Assembly (NCBI GenBank): GCA_050011815.1
Contig: JBEKIJ010000017.1
Location: 25,344-89,343 of the forward strand
Origin: Chersky-840 sp050011815
GTDB taxonomy: Bacteria; Actinomycetota; Acidimicrobiia; Acidimicrobiales; UBA8190
Length of the DNA stretch: 64,000 nt
Direction of reading: 5' to 3'
This document shows, one piece after another, positions 16,697-24,646 of the stretch. The notes below the pieces were generated by a model. It was not told the DNA's origin and did not search any database. It saw only the letters and a program-made list of their open reading frames with translations. Within the stretch, counting starts at the first letter, position 1. Each line of letters begins with the position of its first letter. The position numbers were made by a program, and so were the translations under genes.

Positions 16697-17727
16697 CCCT
16701 TGCCATCGAAGCACGCGATCTGCGCAAGACCTTCGGCCGGGAGGTGCGCGCCCTCGACGGCGTGAGCTTCGCCGTCGAGGAGGGGACGGTCTTCGGACTG
16801 CTCGGCCCCAACGGGGCCGGCAAGACGACGGCGGTGCGCATTCTCACCACCATCCTGAGCCCCGACGCCGGCGCGGGCTTCGTCCTGGGCCACGACGTCG
16901 TCACCGAGGCCAACCGCGTCCGGACCCTCATCGGTCTGGCGGGCCAGTACGCGGCGGTGGACGAGAACCTCACCGGGCGCGAGAACCTCACCATGGTGGG
17001 ACGCCTCAACCACATGGCTCGCGACGTGGTGGCGACGCGGGCCAACGAGCTGCTCGCCCAGTTCGGGCTCTCCGACGCCGGCGACCGGCCTCTCAAGACC
17101 TACTCCGGTGGCATGCGCCGTCGGCTCGACGTCGCCGCCGCGCTCGTGGCGCGGCCCAAGGTGTTGTTCCTCGACGAGCCCACCACCGGACTCGATCCCC
17201 AGAGCCGGGCCGACGTGTGGGAGATGATCCGCGAGCTCGTCGGGGAGGGCACGAGCGTCTTGCTCACCACGCAGTATCTCGAGGAGGCCGACACCCTGGC
17301 GCAACGCATCGGCGTCGTCGACCACGGCCGGGTGATCGCCGAAGGGACGCCCACCCAACTGAAGGCAGACCTCGGCGCCACCGTGCTCGATGTCGGTTTC
17401 GCCGACGTCAGCCTGGCGACCCAGGGTGCGGGGGTCCTGGGCGCCGTGGGCGCCAAGAGCCCCACCGTGGTGGGGACCATGGTCGAGTTGCCCGTGGACG
17501 ACGGACCCCGGGTGGCCATGGAGGTCCTGCGCCTCCTCGACCAGCACTCCCTGGTTCCCACCACGTTCCGGATCCGCGAGCCCAGCCTCGATGACGTGTT
17601 CCTGGTCCTCACCGGCAAGCGGACCGAGACCGACGGAGACGAACCGACGGGAAATTCGAACGACGGCCAACGACGGCGGCGCCACACCCCGGTGGCGGCC
17701 GCCACGAGTGACGGAGGAACCCCATGA
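16693..17727 (+). CDS. DrrA-like ABC exporter ATP-binding protein
   Basis: A 344-residue ATPase of the daunorubicin-resistance (DrrA) family. Walker A is GPNGAGKTTAVR, signature YSGGMRRRLDVAAALV, Walker B VLFLDEPTTGLDP and H-loop LLTTQYLEEAD. The DrrA-type C-terminal domain follows (GTPTQLKADLGATVLDVGF through FRIREPSLDDVFLVLTGKR). The last 35 residues are an unconserved Asp/Asn/Arg-rich tail. It overlaps padR (4 bp) and the permease gene (4 bp). With the permease it should export a hydrophobic compound or lipid; the native substrate is unknown. Confidence 0.94.
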   Translation: MTLAIEARDLRKTFGREVRALDGVSFAVEEGTVFGLLGPNGAGKTTAVRILTTILSPDAGAGFVLGHDVVTEANRVRTLIGLAGQYAAVDENLTGRENLTMVGRLNHMARDVVATRANELLAQFGLSDAGDRPLKTYSGGMRRRLDVAAALVARPKVLFLDEPTTGLDPQSRADVWEMIRELVGEGTSVLLTTQYLEEADTLAQRIGVVDHGRVIAEGTPTQLKADLGATVLDVGFADVSLATQGAGVLGAVGAKSPTVVGTMVELPVDDGPRVAMEVLRLLDQHSLVPTTFRIREPSLDDVFLVLTGKRTETDGDEPTGNSNDGQRRRRHTPVAAATSDGGTP

Positions 17728-18578
17728 GCATCACCACCGTGATCGCCCCGGGCGCGGGGCTCGCCCCTGGCGCCGACCCGGCGATGCCCGGAGGGGTGGG
17801 CCGATTGCGATGGGCCGTGGCCGACGCCTTGACGGTGACGAAGAGGAACCTGATCGCCTATACGCGCATCCCCGAGGCGCTGTTCTTCTCGACGCTGCAG
17901 CCCATCATGTTCGTGCTGCTCTTCCGGTACGTCTTCGGGGGTGCCATCCACCCCGGCGACGGTCTCAGCTACATCGACTTCCTGATGGCGGGGATCTTCG
18001 TCCAGAGCGTGGGTTTCGGCGGCATCGGCACGGCGGTGGGTCTCGCCGACGACCTCCAGAAGGGGCTCATCGAGCGGTTCCGCACGCTCCCGATGGCGCG
18101 GTCGGCTGTTCTCGCCGGCCGGACCACCGCCGATCTCGTGCGCAACGTGTTCGTGCTCCTGCTCATGACCGGAGTGGGAGCGCTGGTCGGGTTCAGCTTC
18201 CCCAACGGCGCCTTGGGCTTCATCGCCGCCTGCGCCCTGGTCCTGCTCTTCGCCTACGCGTTGCTGTGGGGGTTCGCCGTCATCGGGCTCACCGCGCCCA
18301 ACAGCGAGACTGCCCAGGTCATGGCGTTCCCGATCCTTTTCCCCCTCATCTTCGCGTCGCCGGCGTTCGTCCCGCTCTCGTCGATGCCCAACTGGTTGCG
18401 GTGGTTTGCCACCAACCAGCCCCTCGGCGCCGTGATCACGGCGGAGCGGTCGCTGATGCTGGGCGGGGCTCATGTCCCGGGGAGCACCGCCGGACACGTC
18501 TTGGTGGCGCTGGCGTGGTGCGTCGGCTTCCTGGTTGTGTTGGCCCCGCTGGCGGTGTGGCGCTACCGCAAAACGTGA
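17724..18578 (+). CDS. DrrB-like ABC exporter permease
   Basis: A 284-residue ABC-2-type permease with six predicted membrane helices. Family signatures include ALTVTKRNLIAYTRIPEALFFSTLQPIMFVLLFRYVFGGAI, the loop DDLQKGLIERFRTLPMARSAVLAGRTTADL (the coupling region of DrrB) and FPLIFASPAFVPLSSMPNWLRWFATNQPL. The ATG at 17724 overlaps the ATPase stop (ATGA). It is the last gene of the PadR-controlled exporter operon and is followed by a convergent gene 22 bp away. Confidence 0.93.
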   Translation: MSITTVIAPGAGLAPGADPAMPGGVGRLRWAVADALTVTKRNLIAYTRIPEALFFSTLQPIMFVLLFRYVFGGAIHPGDGLSYIDFLMAGIFVQSVGFGGIGTAVGLADDLQKGLIERFRTLPMARSAVLAGRTTADLVRNVFVLLLMTGVGALVGFSFPNGALGFIAACALVLLFAYALLWGFAVIGLTAPNSETAQVMAFPILFPLIFASPAFVPLSSMPNWLRWFATNQPLGAVITAERSLMLGGAHVPGSTAGHVLVALAWCVGFLVVLAPLAVWRYRKT

Positions 18579-18600
18579 TCGGCGCCGACGGGGAGAACGC

Positions 18601-19881
18601 TCAGGACGGTGCCGCGGTCAGCACCGGCGGTCCCGTGGTGGGCGTGGTCCCGTTCCCGGCACCCAACGACGCGTAGGTGACCGCTCCCCGGGGAGCGGTC
18701 AACGCGATGGGCTCACCCCATCGGCTGAAGGTGATCACCAGCTTGCTGGCCACCTTGTCGATCTTGCCGTTCTCGGTGTACTCCACGGGGAGACGCGGGA
18801 GCGACGCGGTGACGTAGAGATGGGCCGTGCCCTTGACCCGTTGCAGTTGTCCGTTCACCCTCTGATTGGTCATCGGCCCCGAGATCCCGAGGACCCGGTA
18901 CCCGGCCCGTCTCTCGGTCCCCGACAGCTGGTGCGGTGCGAAGGCGATGTTCGATGTCAGCGCCGACTGCGTCGTCACCGCCACGTAGACGGACTGGTAG
19001 GGGAGATCGCCCGGGGCCAGTGAGATCCACTGCCCGGCGTGTGCCGAGGCGATCGAGACAGGAAGGCCCAGTTGGTCCACCATCTGTCGCTCTCCGCCCT
19101 GGAAGTAACAGGACTTCCCGATCACGATGACGGTGAAGGTGGTCGACCCGATCGTGATGACCTGCTTTCCCGAAGAGACTCCGGCATCGCCGACGGTGGT
19201 CTGGAGCTGGCCCATCGAGGTGAACTGCGACACGTAGTGGAACGAGCCCCGCTCGATCGTGGCGCGCAAGGCGGCCCGCGTCATACGCCGCGCCGCAGGG
19301 TTGATCGGCTTGGCCGCATTGGAGCCGGAGGTGGCGATCAACGTCAGGCCGACGCCGAGCAGGACGACCACGGCCAGTCCTACCGCCACGGCGATCCGTC
19401 TCGTCCGTCGCGGGCGTGGGCCGGCCGGGGCGTCAGACGTCCCGGCCGGTGCCGACGTCCCCGACGTCCCTCCGGTGGCCGGCGGTGCCTGGCCGGGGGA
19501 GGCAAACCCGGGATGCGGCGGCGCGTTCCACCCCGAGGGCGCCACCCCCGGACCGCCGGTGTACCCCGGAGGCGGGGGCGGGTATCCCGGTGCGCCGTCG
19601 TAGGGCGGCGGGGACGGGTACCCCGGAGGTGGAGGCGGGTATCCCGGTGCGCCGCCGTAGGGCGGGGGCGGGTACCCCGGAGGCGGGGGCGGGTATCCCC
19701 CCGGTGGTGGCGGGTACGCGACCGGCACAGAACCTCCCGGCCGGGGCGGTGCGGGCGCCGGTCCGGACGCCTGCGCAGAGGCGGGGGGTGGTGGCGGCGG
19801 GTCCTGGGGAGGAGGGCTCAAGTCGTCGGGCCCCGCGGCGGGCGCCTCCTCGTCAGGAAGTCCGTTCGTGTCGTCGGCCAC
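18601..19881 (-). CDS. Membrane-anchored protein with Pro/Gly/Tyr repeats and LppX/LprG-like outer domain
   Basis: A 426-residue protein. Residues 1-150 are low complexity, with PPPPP and GYP(P)nGY-type repeats. A basic stretch (RPRRTRR) and one membrane helix (about 158-183, VAVGLAVVVLLGVGLTLIATSG) follow, and residues 190-420 form an extracytoplasmic beta-rich domain. The latter has FHYVSQFTSMGQLQ, a lone Cys in VIGKSCYFQGG, VKGTAHLYVT and FSRWGEPIALTAP. The final pattern recalls the LppX/LprG lipid-carrier lipoproteins of Actinobacteria; this is a similarity judgement only. No lipobox is present; anchoring is by the helix. It is convergent with the drrB gene. Confidence 0.75.
   Translation of the reverse strand: MADDTNGLPDEEAPAAGPDDLSPPPQDPPPPPPASAQASGPAPAPPRPGGSVPVAYPPPPGGYPPPPPGYPPPPYGGAPGYPPPPPGYPSPPPYDGAPGYPPPPPGYTGGPGVAPSGWNAPPHPGFASPGQAPPATGGTSGTSAPAGTSDAPAGPRPRRTRRIAVAVGLAVVVLLGVGLTLIATSGSNAAKPINPAARRMTRAALRATIERGSFHYVSQFTSMGQLQTTVGDAGVSSGKQVITIGSTTFTVIVIGKSCYFQGGERQMVDQLGLPVSIASAHAGQWISLAPGDLPYQSVYVAVTTQSALTSNIAFAPHQLSGTERRAGYRVLGISGPMTNQRVNGQLQRVKGTAHLYVTASLPRLPVEYTENGKIDKVASKLVITFSRWGEPIALTAPRGAVTYASLGAGNGTTPTTGPPVLTAAPS
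19558..19710. repeat. In-frame GC-rich tandem repeat coding for GYPPPPPGYP-type units
   Basis: Imperfect tandem copies of a unit built on GTACCCCGGAGGCGGGGGCGG and its variants lie in the coding strand of the minus-strand gene and encode proline-tyrosine-glycine repeats. Copy number may vary between strains by slippage. It is protein-coding repeat, not a CRISPR. Confidence 0.7.
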
Positions 19882-19929
19882 GCGGTCAGACTACGCCCCG
19901 CCTACCCGGGTTCCGGTGCGGCGGGGGGC

Positions 19930-20838
19930 TCAACCATGGGGTGCCCGGGCCACGACGAGGCGTGACGAGGCCTGCACACGCAGCACGCCCTCGTGCTCGA
20001 AGGGCCGCAACAGCTCAGTGGCCCGGGCCAGGAACTGGATGCGGGCCTGCTGGCTGCAATCGCGCCACGCCCAGGACAACGGGGGCAGCGACGGGTACAC
20101 GCGCACCCACTGGGCCACGCCGGGCAGCGCCGCCAACATCCGAACGGTGCGGCACGACACGTCGGTGAAGCCTGCGCTGCGGACCAGCTCGCGCAGATCG
20201 TCGATGCGGTGATACGCGAAGGCGTCCAGGAGGACCTCGACGACACCGGACTGATCGAGCCCGGACTTGACGATGGCATCGAGCTCGGCGGCGAAGGCCG
20301 GGTTCTCCTCGATCGGGCCCCACGTCATGATGCCCAGCCGACCACCGGGGGCGAGCACGCGCCGAATGTCCTCCAGCACCGCCATCGGGTCGTTGAAGCG
20401 ATGCAGCGCATGCTGGCATGCCACCACGTCGAAGCTCTGGTCGTCGAAGGGGAGTTGCGAGCCTTCCCAGTTCTGCCACTCGACGATGCTCGTGATGTCG
20501 ATGCGCCGGGCTGTCTCCACCGCGGCCCGGGACGGGTCGATGCCCACGACCTTGCCGCCCGGACCCACGACATGCGCGGCCATGCGGGCGAAGATGCCGG
20601 TGCCGCAGGCGACGTCGAGCACCCGAGCGCCCCGCACCACGACGAGAGAGTCGAGCGACCGCTCCGCGAACCGACGACCGAAGACGGGATCGAAGTGTTG
20701 CGCATACACCGACGTGGACGTCTCGTCGTCATACGAGCCGGGTCGGTGCAGTGGCCGCGTGGCGAGCGCGGCCGGCGGCGACGACGAGCGTCGCGTGTCG
20801 TTCGGGCGTGGCGGTGGGGGAGAGACGCTGATGGTCAT
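19930..20838 (-). CDS. Class I SAM-dependent methyltransferase
   Basis: A 302-residue methyltransferase. The SAM-binding motif I is VLDVACGTGIFARMAA, motif II region GKVVGIDPSRAAVETAR (acidic residue after strand 2), then FDVVACQHALHRFND and VLAPGGRLGIMTWGP. It resembles the UbiE/arsM-like type 11 methyltransferases; the acceptor is unknown. The frame is open further upstream, but the ATG at 20838 has a gaggggg Shine-Dalgarno and leaves a 45-residue flexible N-terminus before the fold. It is transcribed in the same direction as the fusion gene upstream, 188 bp apart. Confidence 0.87.
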   Translation of the reverse strand: MTISVSPPPPRPNDTRRSSSPPAALATRPLHRPGSYDDETSTSVYAQHFDPVFGRRFAERSLDSLVVVRGARVLDVACGTGIFARMAAHVVGPGGKVVGIDPSRAAVETARRIDITSIVEWQNWEGSQLPFDDQSFDVVACQHALHRFNDPMAVLEDIRRVLAPGGRLGIMTWGPIEENPAFAAELDAIVKSGLDQSGVVEVLLDAFAYHRIDDLRELVRSAGFTDVSCRTVRMLAALPGVAQWVRVYPSLPPLSWAWRDCSQQARIQFLARATELLRPFEHEGVLRVQASSRLVVARAPHG

Positions 20839-21026
20839 GTCCCCCTCGGGCCCGCCGGCATGTGAGTCGCGGCCGGTCACCACTGAGCACGACGTTACTA
20901 AGCAAGTCATGGAAATTGGTGGACCGGTGTCATCTGCATGACGTGCCGAGAGTGCCGAAGCACCGAGTGTGATGACGAAACGAGGGTCCGGCCGCGGCTC
21001 TCAGCATCCTCAGGTGCAGAGAGTTG

Positions 21027-22103
21027 TCAGGATTCCGCCGCCAGTGAGCGCGCCGCTCCGAGATGGGCGCGGAGAGACTCGAGACGTTCGTGCGCGTTGG
21101 CTCCGCTCGTCGACGGCATGACGTACACCGGTCGACCGCCGATCTGTTCCTGTTGGGGTCCGGCCTTGGCGCGCCGGTCGACGGCCTCTCGCCATCCGGT
21201 CAAGCCGACGAAGCACACCGCGCCGGGCGCGAGCCACCGCACCAGGCGTTGCACCCGGGCCATGCCCGTCCGGTACTCCGCCGACGTCACGGTGGACGCG
21301 TTCGACGTCGCCCGCTTGACGAGGTCGGTCATGCCCACGCCATGGACGCGCAACGCATGGAAGGGGTCGCGGTCGCGCGTGACCAGGCCGCAATCGAGCG
21401 CCGCGGGCCAGAACCGGTTGCCGGGTCGGCCATAGCCGACACCGATGTCGGCGGAATAGATGCTCGGGTTCAGCCCGACGACGAGCAGGCGCATCCCGGG
21501 TCCCACGACGTCGGGCAGCGTGCGGGCGCGCACGGCCGGGGCCCGGACGAAGTCCCCGTCGATCTCGGGCTCCCCCACGTCGAAGCCGGCGCCCATGAGA
21601 ACGTCGCGGAGCCTCTCGGGAGTCCACGCTGCGAAGAACCGACCCCCGATGCGGTCCGCAGGCAGGGCGCGACCTTCGTAGTCGCCCGCCAGCACCTGGA
21701 TCTCGAGCGGCGCGCCCACCACCAAGGTGCGATGGAGATCGGCCAACGCGCCCGGCAACCGGACGCTCGGCACATGGAGGTAGCTCATGTGCGCCCAACC
21801 CCCGTGCAGCGTCTTGGTCCCGAAGGGGAGTGCCTCGAGGTCGCCCTGGACCAGCAGCGCACCGGGATCGGCGTGCGCGCATCCGTCGAGCATCACCCGG
21901 GCCGCATCGAAGCCGATCACCGGATTCCCCAGGTCCGAGGTGTAGCGCCCTGCTCCACAGCCGAGGTCGATGCGCAGCACGCCGGTGGGGAGGCCCCGGG
22001 CAAAGGTCCGTGCCTGGGAGGATTGGACGGGCGGGTGATGCGCCACCCACTCGCCACCTCGAGTCTCGTAGAGGTCGACGGTGGCCCGGTCCATCCCCGT
22101 CAT
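21027..22103 (-). CDS. Fusion: class I methyltransferase - mismatch-specific uracil/thymine DNA glycosylase (MUG/TDG-like)
   Basis: A 358-residue two-domain protein. Residues 1-185 are a SAM-dependent methyltransferase-like domain (VLRIDLGCGAGRYTSDLG, GFDAARVMLDGC, LEALPFGTKTLHGGWAHMSYLHV). Residues 195-358 are a MUG/TDG-type glycosylase (LLVVGLNPSIYSADIGVGYGRPGNRFWPAAL, GMTDLVKRAT, GAVCFVGLTGW, VMPSTSGANAH). GLNPS and the PSxSGxNAH segment are the two active-site motifs of G:T/U-mismatch glycosylases. Stand-alone MUG is about 165-180 residues, so this is a real N-terminal addition. The ATG at 22103 starts just before the methyltransferase; the longer upstream frame is Arg-rich and unlikely to be coding. 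The methyltransferase target is unknown. Confidence 0.82.
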   Translation of the reverse strand: MTGMDRATVDLYETRGGEWVAHHPPVQSSQARTFARGLPTGVLRIDLGCGAGRYTSDLGNPVIGFDAARVMLDGCAHADPGALLVQGDLEALPFGTKTLHGGWAHMSYLHVPSVRLPGALADLHRTLVVGAPLEIQVLAGDYEGRALPADRIGGRFFAAWTPERLRDVLMGAGFDVGEPEIDGDFVRAPAVRARTLPDVVGPGMRLLVVGLNPSIYSADIGVGYGRPGNRFWPAALDCGLVTRDRDPFHALRVHGVGMTDLVKRATSNASTVTSAEYRTGMARVQRLVRWLAPGAVCFVGLTGWREAVDRRAKAGPQQEQIGGRPVYVMPSTSGANAHERLESLRAHLGAARSLAAES

Positions 22104-22159
22104 TGTGCCCGCGCCGCTCCGAGGTCTCGAAACGCGCCGCCCTGCTCGCCCTGCCCGTC

Positions 22160-23128
22160 CTACTCGTCCAGGCCGACCGGTGACCCGTCCACGATCTGGT
22201 CGAGGTACTCCGACAGCCCGTATCCGGTGCGCCCATCCTCGAGGGTCCAGCGCGTGAGACCTTCGGAGATGCGCGTGACGAGCTCGTCGCCGTTCTGATC
22301 GGCGCGGCGATTGCGCAACGGGATGAGCCTCAACACCGACCCCCGCACCACCCACGTCCGCTCGTCGGTGACGAGCTCGGCTTCGACCGTGGCGTGATAC
22401 CGGGCATCACCCTCCCACGTGGAGCGGATGCGGAAGTCACGACACACCTGGAGCGCACCGTCGGTCCACACGAAGCCGCCCCGGGTGCCGGGACCGTCGC
22501 GCCGGGCGATGCGTGATCCCATGAAGCCGAAGTCCTTCCCGACATTGCCGGTGAGCCAGCGGTAGTACCACGGCGCCTGCCAGTACCGAGGACCCCAGCT
22601 GTGGTCGCGCAACCCGAAGCCGTGCACCTCCCAGCGTTCGTCGCCCAGCTCCACCGTGCCCGACGCCTCCACCAACTGCTCGTAGTGGCCGCGGGCGAAC
22701 TCCTCGTCGGGGCGCTCGACCGGTTGATCGGGCTCGCCACCGAACATGGCCGAACACCCCCGGTACACGAGCCCCACCACGCACTCGGTGTGTGGATTCG
22801 ACACGAAGGCCCGGCGGGGATCGGCCATCTGCAACGGATCCTCCAGGAGCACGGCCGAGCCGCGATAGGAGACCGAGAGCTCGACGAAGGGCTCCACCAC
22901 GTCGAAGGTCATCCCCGCGGCGTCGAAGGCAGCATTGCTCGTGATGCGGGGACGGCGGAACATGAAGGCCACCCGGCCGTCGGGAAGATAGAGGCACACG
23001 GTCATCTCGCCGCTGCCTTCGTTCGCCCTGTTGCCCAGCCGGAAGAACCCGCCCAGGTCGGCGCGGGGGTCATAGACGTTGAAGTACATGGACTCGTTGA
23101 AGTTGGGCTCGGGGCCCAACTCGTGCAT
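22160..23128 (-). CDS. Uncharacterised lipocalin/AttH-like protein (DUF7064/7065-like)
   Basis: A 322-residue protein, beta-rich throughout. It carries NFNESMYFNVYDP, FFRLGNRANEG, FMFRRPRI, FGLRDHSWGPRYWQAPWYYRWL and KDFGFMGSRI. The DHSWGxR segment and overall length resemble uncharacterised actinobacterial proteins near lipid- and steroid-catabolic genes, often grouped as AttH-like or DUF7064/7065; I recall this rather than computed it. The first ATG is at 23128, yet ten in-frame residues upstream (IGVRLDPQDE) look like homologous sequence without a standard start codon. It is divergent from the APH-family kinase gene. No signal peptide. Function unknown. Confidence 0.72.
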   Translation of the reverse strand: MHELGPEPNFNESMYFNVYDPRADLGGFFRLGNRANEGSGEMTVCLYLPDGRVAFMFRRPRITSNAAFDAAGMTFDVVEPFVELSVSYRGSAVLLEDPLQMADPRRAFVSNPHTECVVGLVYRGCSAMFGGEPDQPVERPDEEFARGHYEQLVEASGTVELGDERWEVHGFGLRDHSWGPRYWQAPWYYRWLTGNVGKDFGFMGSRIARRDGPGTRGGFVWTDGALQVCRDFRIRSTWEGDARYHATVEAELVTDERTWVVRGSVLRLIPLRNRRADQNGDELVTRISEGLTRWTLEDGRTGYGLSEYLDQIVDGSPVGLDE

Positions 23129-23213
23129 GTACTCGTCTTGGGGGTCGAGGCGGACGCCGATGCGCCCACCCTACGTGGGCGCGGCGGCGGGCCGGTCGTT
23201 AGTGTCCCGACGC

Positions 23214-24179
23214 ATGGATGGCGCGGCGCTCGCCCGGCAACTGGCCGCCGTCGTCGGCGCCGTGACGGGGAAACCGGTGGAGATCGAGGACGTGACCCGG
23301 TTGCCCGGTGGCGCCTCGCGCGAGACGTGGAGCTTCTCGGCTCGTGGCCCCGACGGCGTGGCCACCAGGCTCGTGCTGCGCCGCGACCCACCCCGGGCGC
23401 CGGTGTCGGGGCTGCGCCTCGAGGCCGATCTCCTCCGGGCCGCGGCGCGCGCCGGGGTCCCGGTGCCGGGCGTCGTCGTGGCCGGGGAGGCCTCCGACGG
23501 GCTCGGCGCCAATTTCATGATCATGGACTTCGTCGAGGGGGAGACGATCCCGCGCCGGATCCTGCGCGACGAGCATCTGGCCCGGGTCCGGCCCGTGCTG
23601 GCCGAGCAGTGCGGCGCGGCGCTCGCCGCCGTCCACCGCATTGCGCCCTCGGAGGTCCCCGGCCTGGCCGGCGGTGACCCCGTGGAGCAACTGCGGGGGT
23701 TGCTCGACCGTCTGGGACAGCCGCACCCCGCCTTCGAACTGGGGCTGCGCTGGCTGGCCGAGACGCGTCCGGCGCGTTCGGCCGAGGTGGTGGTGCACGG
23801 CGACTTCCGCAACGGCAACCTGATCATCGGGCCCGACGGCATCCGGGCCGTGATCGACTGGGAGCTCGCCCACCTGGGGGATCCCCTCGAGGACCTCGGG
23901 TGGCTGTGTGTCAAGGCGTGGCGGTTCGGCTCGCCCCTGCCCGTGGGCGGGTTCGGCACCGTCGAGCAGCTCGTGACGGCGTACCAGGGTGCAGGGGGGA
24001 TCGCCGTCGACGCCGGCTCCCTGCATTGGTGGCAGGTGCTGGGCACCCTCCGGTGGGGGATCATCTGCATCGTGCAGGCGCTCACCCACACCACCGGCGC
24101 GGTCCGTTCCGTCGAGCTGGCCGCCATCGGCCGGCGCGTGTGCGAAGTCGAGTGGGACCTCCTGGAGCTCCTGCCGTGA
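23214..24179 (+). CDS. APH-family phosphotransferase (ACAD10-like)
   Basis: A 321-residue aminoglycoside-phosphotransferase-fold kinase. N-lobe features are LPGGASRETWSFSA and TRLVLRRDPPR; the hinge is FMIMDFVEGETI. The catalytic loop VVHGDFRNGNLIIGPDGIRAVIDWELAHLGDPLEDLGWL includes HGDFRxxN and the metal-binding D of IDWE. Such proteins in Actinobacteria sit beside acyl-CoA dehydrogenase, DUF6285 and lipid-catabolic genes and resemble the kinase domain of ACAD10; antibiotic resistance is not implied. The ATG at 23214 matches the domain start. It overlaps the DUF6285-like gene (4 bp), forming an operon with it and the LLM gene. Confidence 0.88.
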   Translation: MDGAALARQLAAVVGAVTGKPVEIEDVTRLPGGASRETWSFSARGPDGVATRLVLRRDPPRAPVSGLRLEADLLRAAARAGVPVPGVVVAGEASDGLGANFMIMDFVEGETIPRRILRDEHLARVRPVLAEQCGAALAAVHRIAPSEVPGLAGGDPVEQLRGLLDRLGQPHPAFELGLRWLAETRPARSAEVVVHGDFRNGNLIIGPDGIRAVIDWELAHLGDPLEDLGWLCVKAWRFGSPLPVGGFGTVEQLVTAYQGAGGIAVDAGSLHWWQVLGTLRWGIICIVQALTHTTGAVRSVELAAIGRRVCEVEWDLLELLP

Positions 24180-24646
24180 GCGGGGGAGGGTTGCCCGAGC
24201 CGCCGTCGGGACCGGGGGTTCCGACCGACCCCGAGGCCGGGCCCGAGGGGCGCGGGTGGGCCCCCCACGACGTGCCCTCGGCGGCCGCGCTGCTCGAGGC
24301 CGTGGCGGAGTTCCTCGAATCCGAGGTGCTCCCGGCCACCGCGGGCAGGGTGCGTTTCCACGTCCGGGTGGCGGCCAACGTGGTCGCCCTGGTGGCTCGG
24401 GAGATCGTGCTCGGGCCCGGGCAGTCGGCCGCCCACGCGGCGCGGCTGCACGAGCTGGGCGTGCGCAACGACGCCGAGCTGGCCGCCGCCATCCGGGCCG
24501 GCGCGCTCGACGACAGGGCCGCCGAGGTGCGCGCCGCGGTGCGAGATGCGGTGGCGGACAAGTTGGCGGTGGCGAACCCCGGGTACCTCCGACCCGACGG
24601 TGCCGGCGAGGGCGAAGGGGGCGGCGCCGATAGGGTCGCGCCATGA
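24176..24646 (+). CDS. DUF6285-like protein
   Basis: A 156-residue protein. After a 30-residue Gly/Pro-rich head it has HDVPSAAALLEAVAEFLESEVLPATAGRVRFHVRVAANVVALVAREI, a helical pattern typical of the small DUF6285 proteins that accompany APH-type kinases of this sort. The tail is Gly/Glu-rich. Both its start (GTGA overlap with the APH stop) and its end (ATGA overlap with the LLM gene) are coupled to neighbours, which suggests that it works with the kinase, perhaps as a partner subunit. Role unknown. Confidence 0.78.
   Translation: MSGGGLPEPPSGPGVPTDPEAGPEGRGWAPHDVPSAAALLEAVAEFLESEVLPATAGRVRFHVRVAANVVALVAREIVLGPGQSAAHAARLHELGVRNDAELAAAIRAGALDDRAAEVRAAVRDAVADKLAVANPGYLRPDGAGEGEGGGADRVAP

Noticed and set aside
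19558..19710. Tandem repeats suggesting a CRISPR-like array
   Set aside because: The units are contiguous, lack spacers and encode Pro/Tyr/Gly in frame.
23214..24179. Aminoglycoside-resistance gene
   Set aside because: The fold matches APH, but the context (DUF6285, LLM enzyme) and sequence character fit the metabolic ACAD10-like kinases rather than drug resistance.
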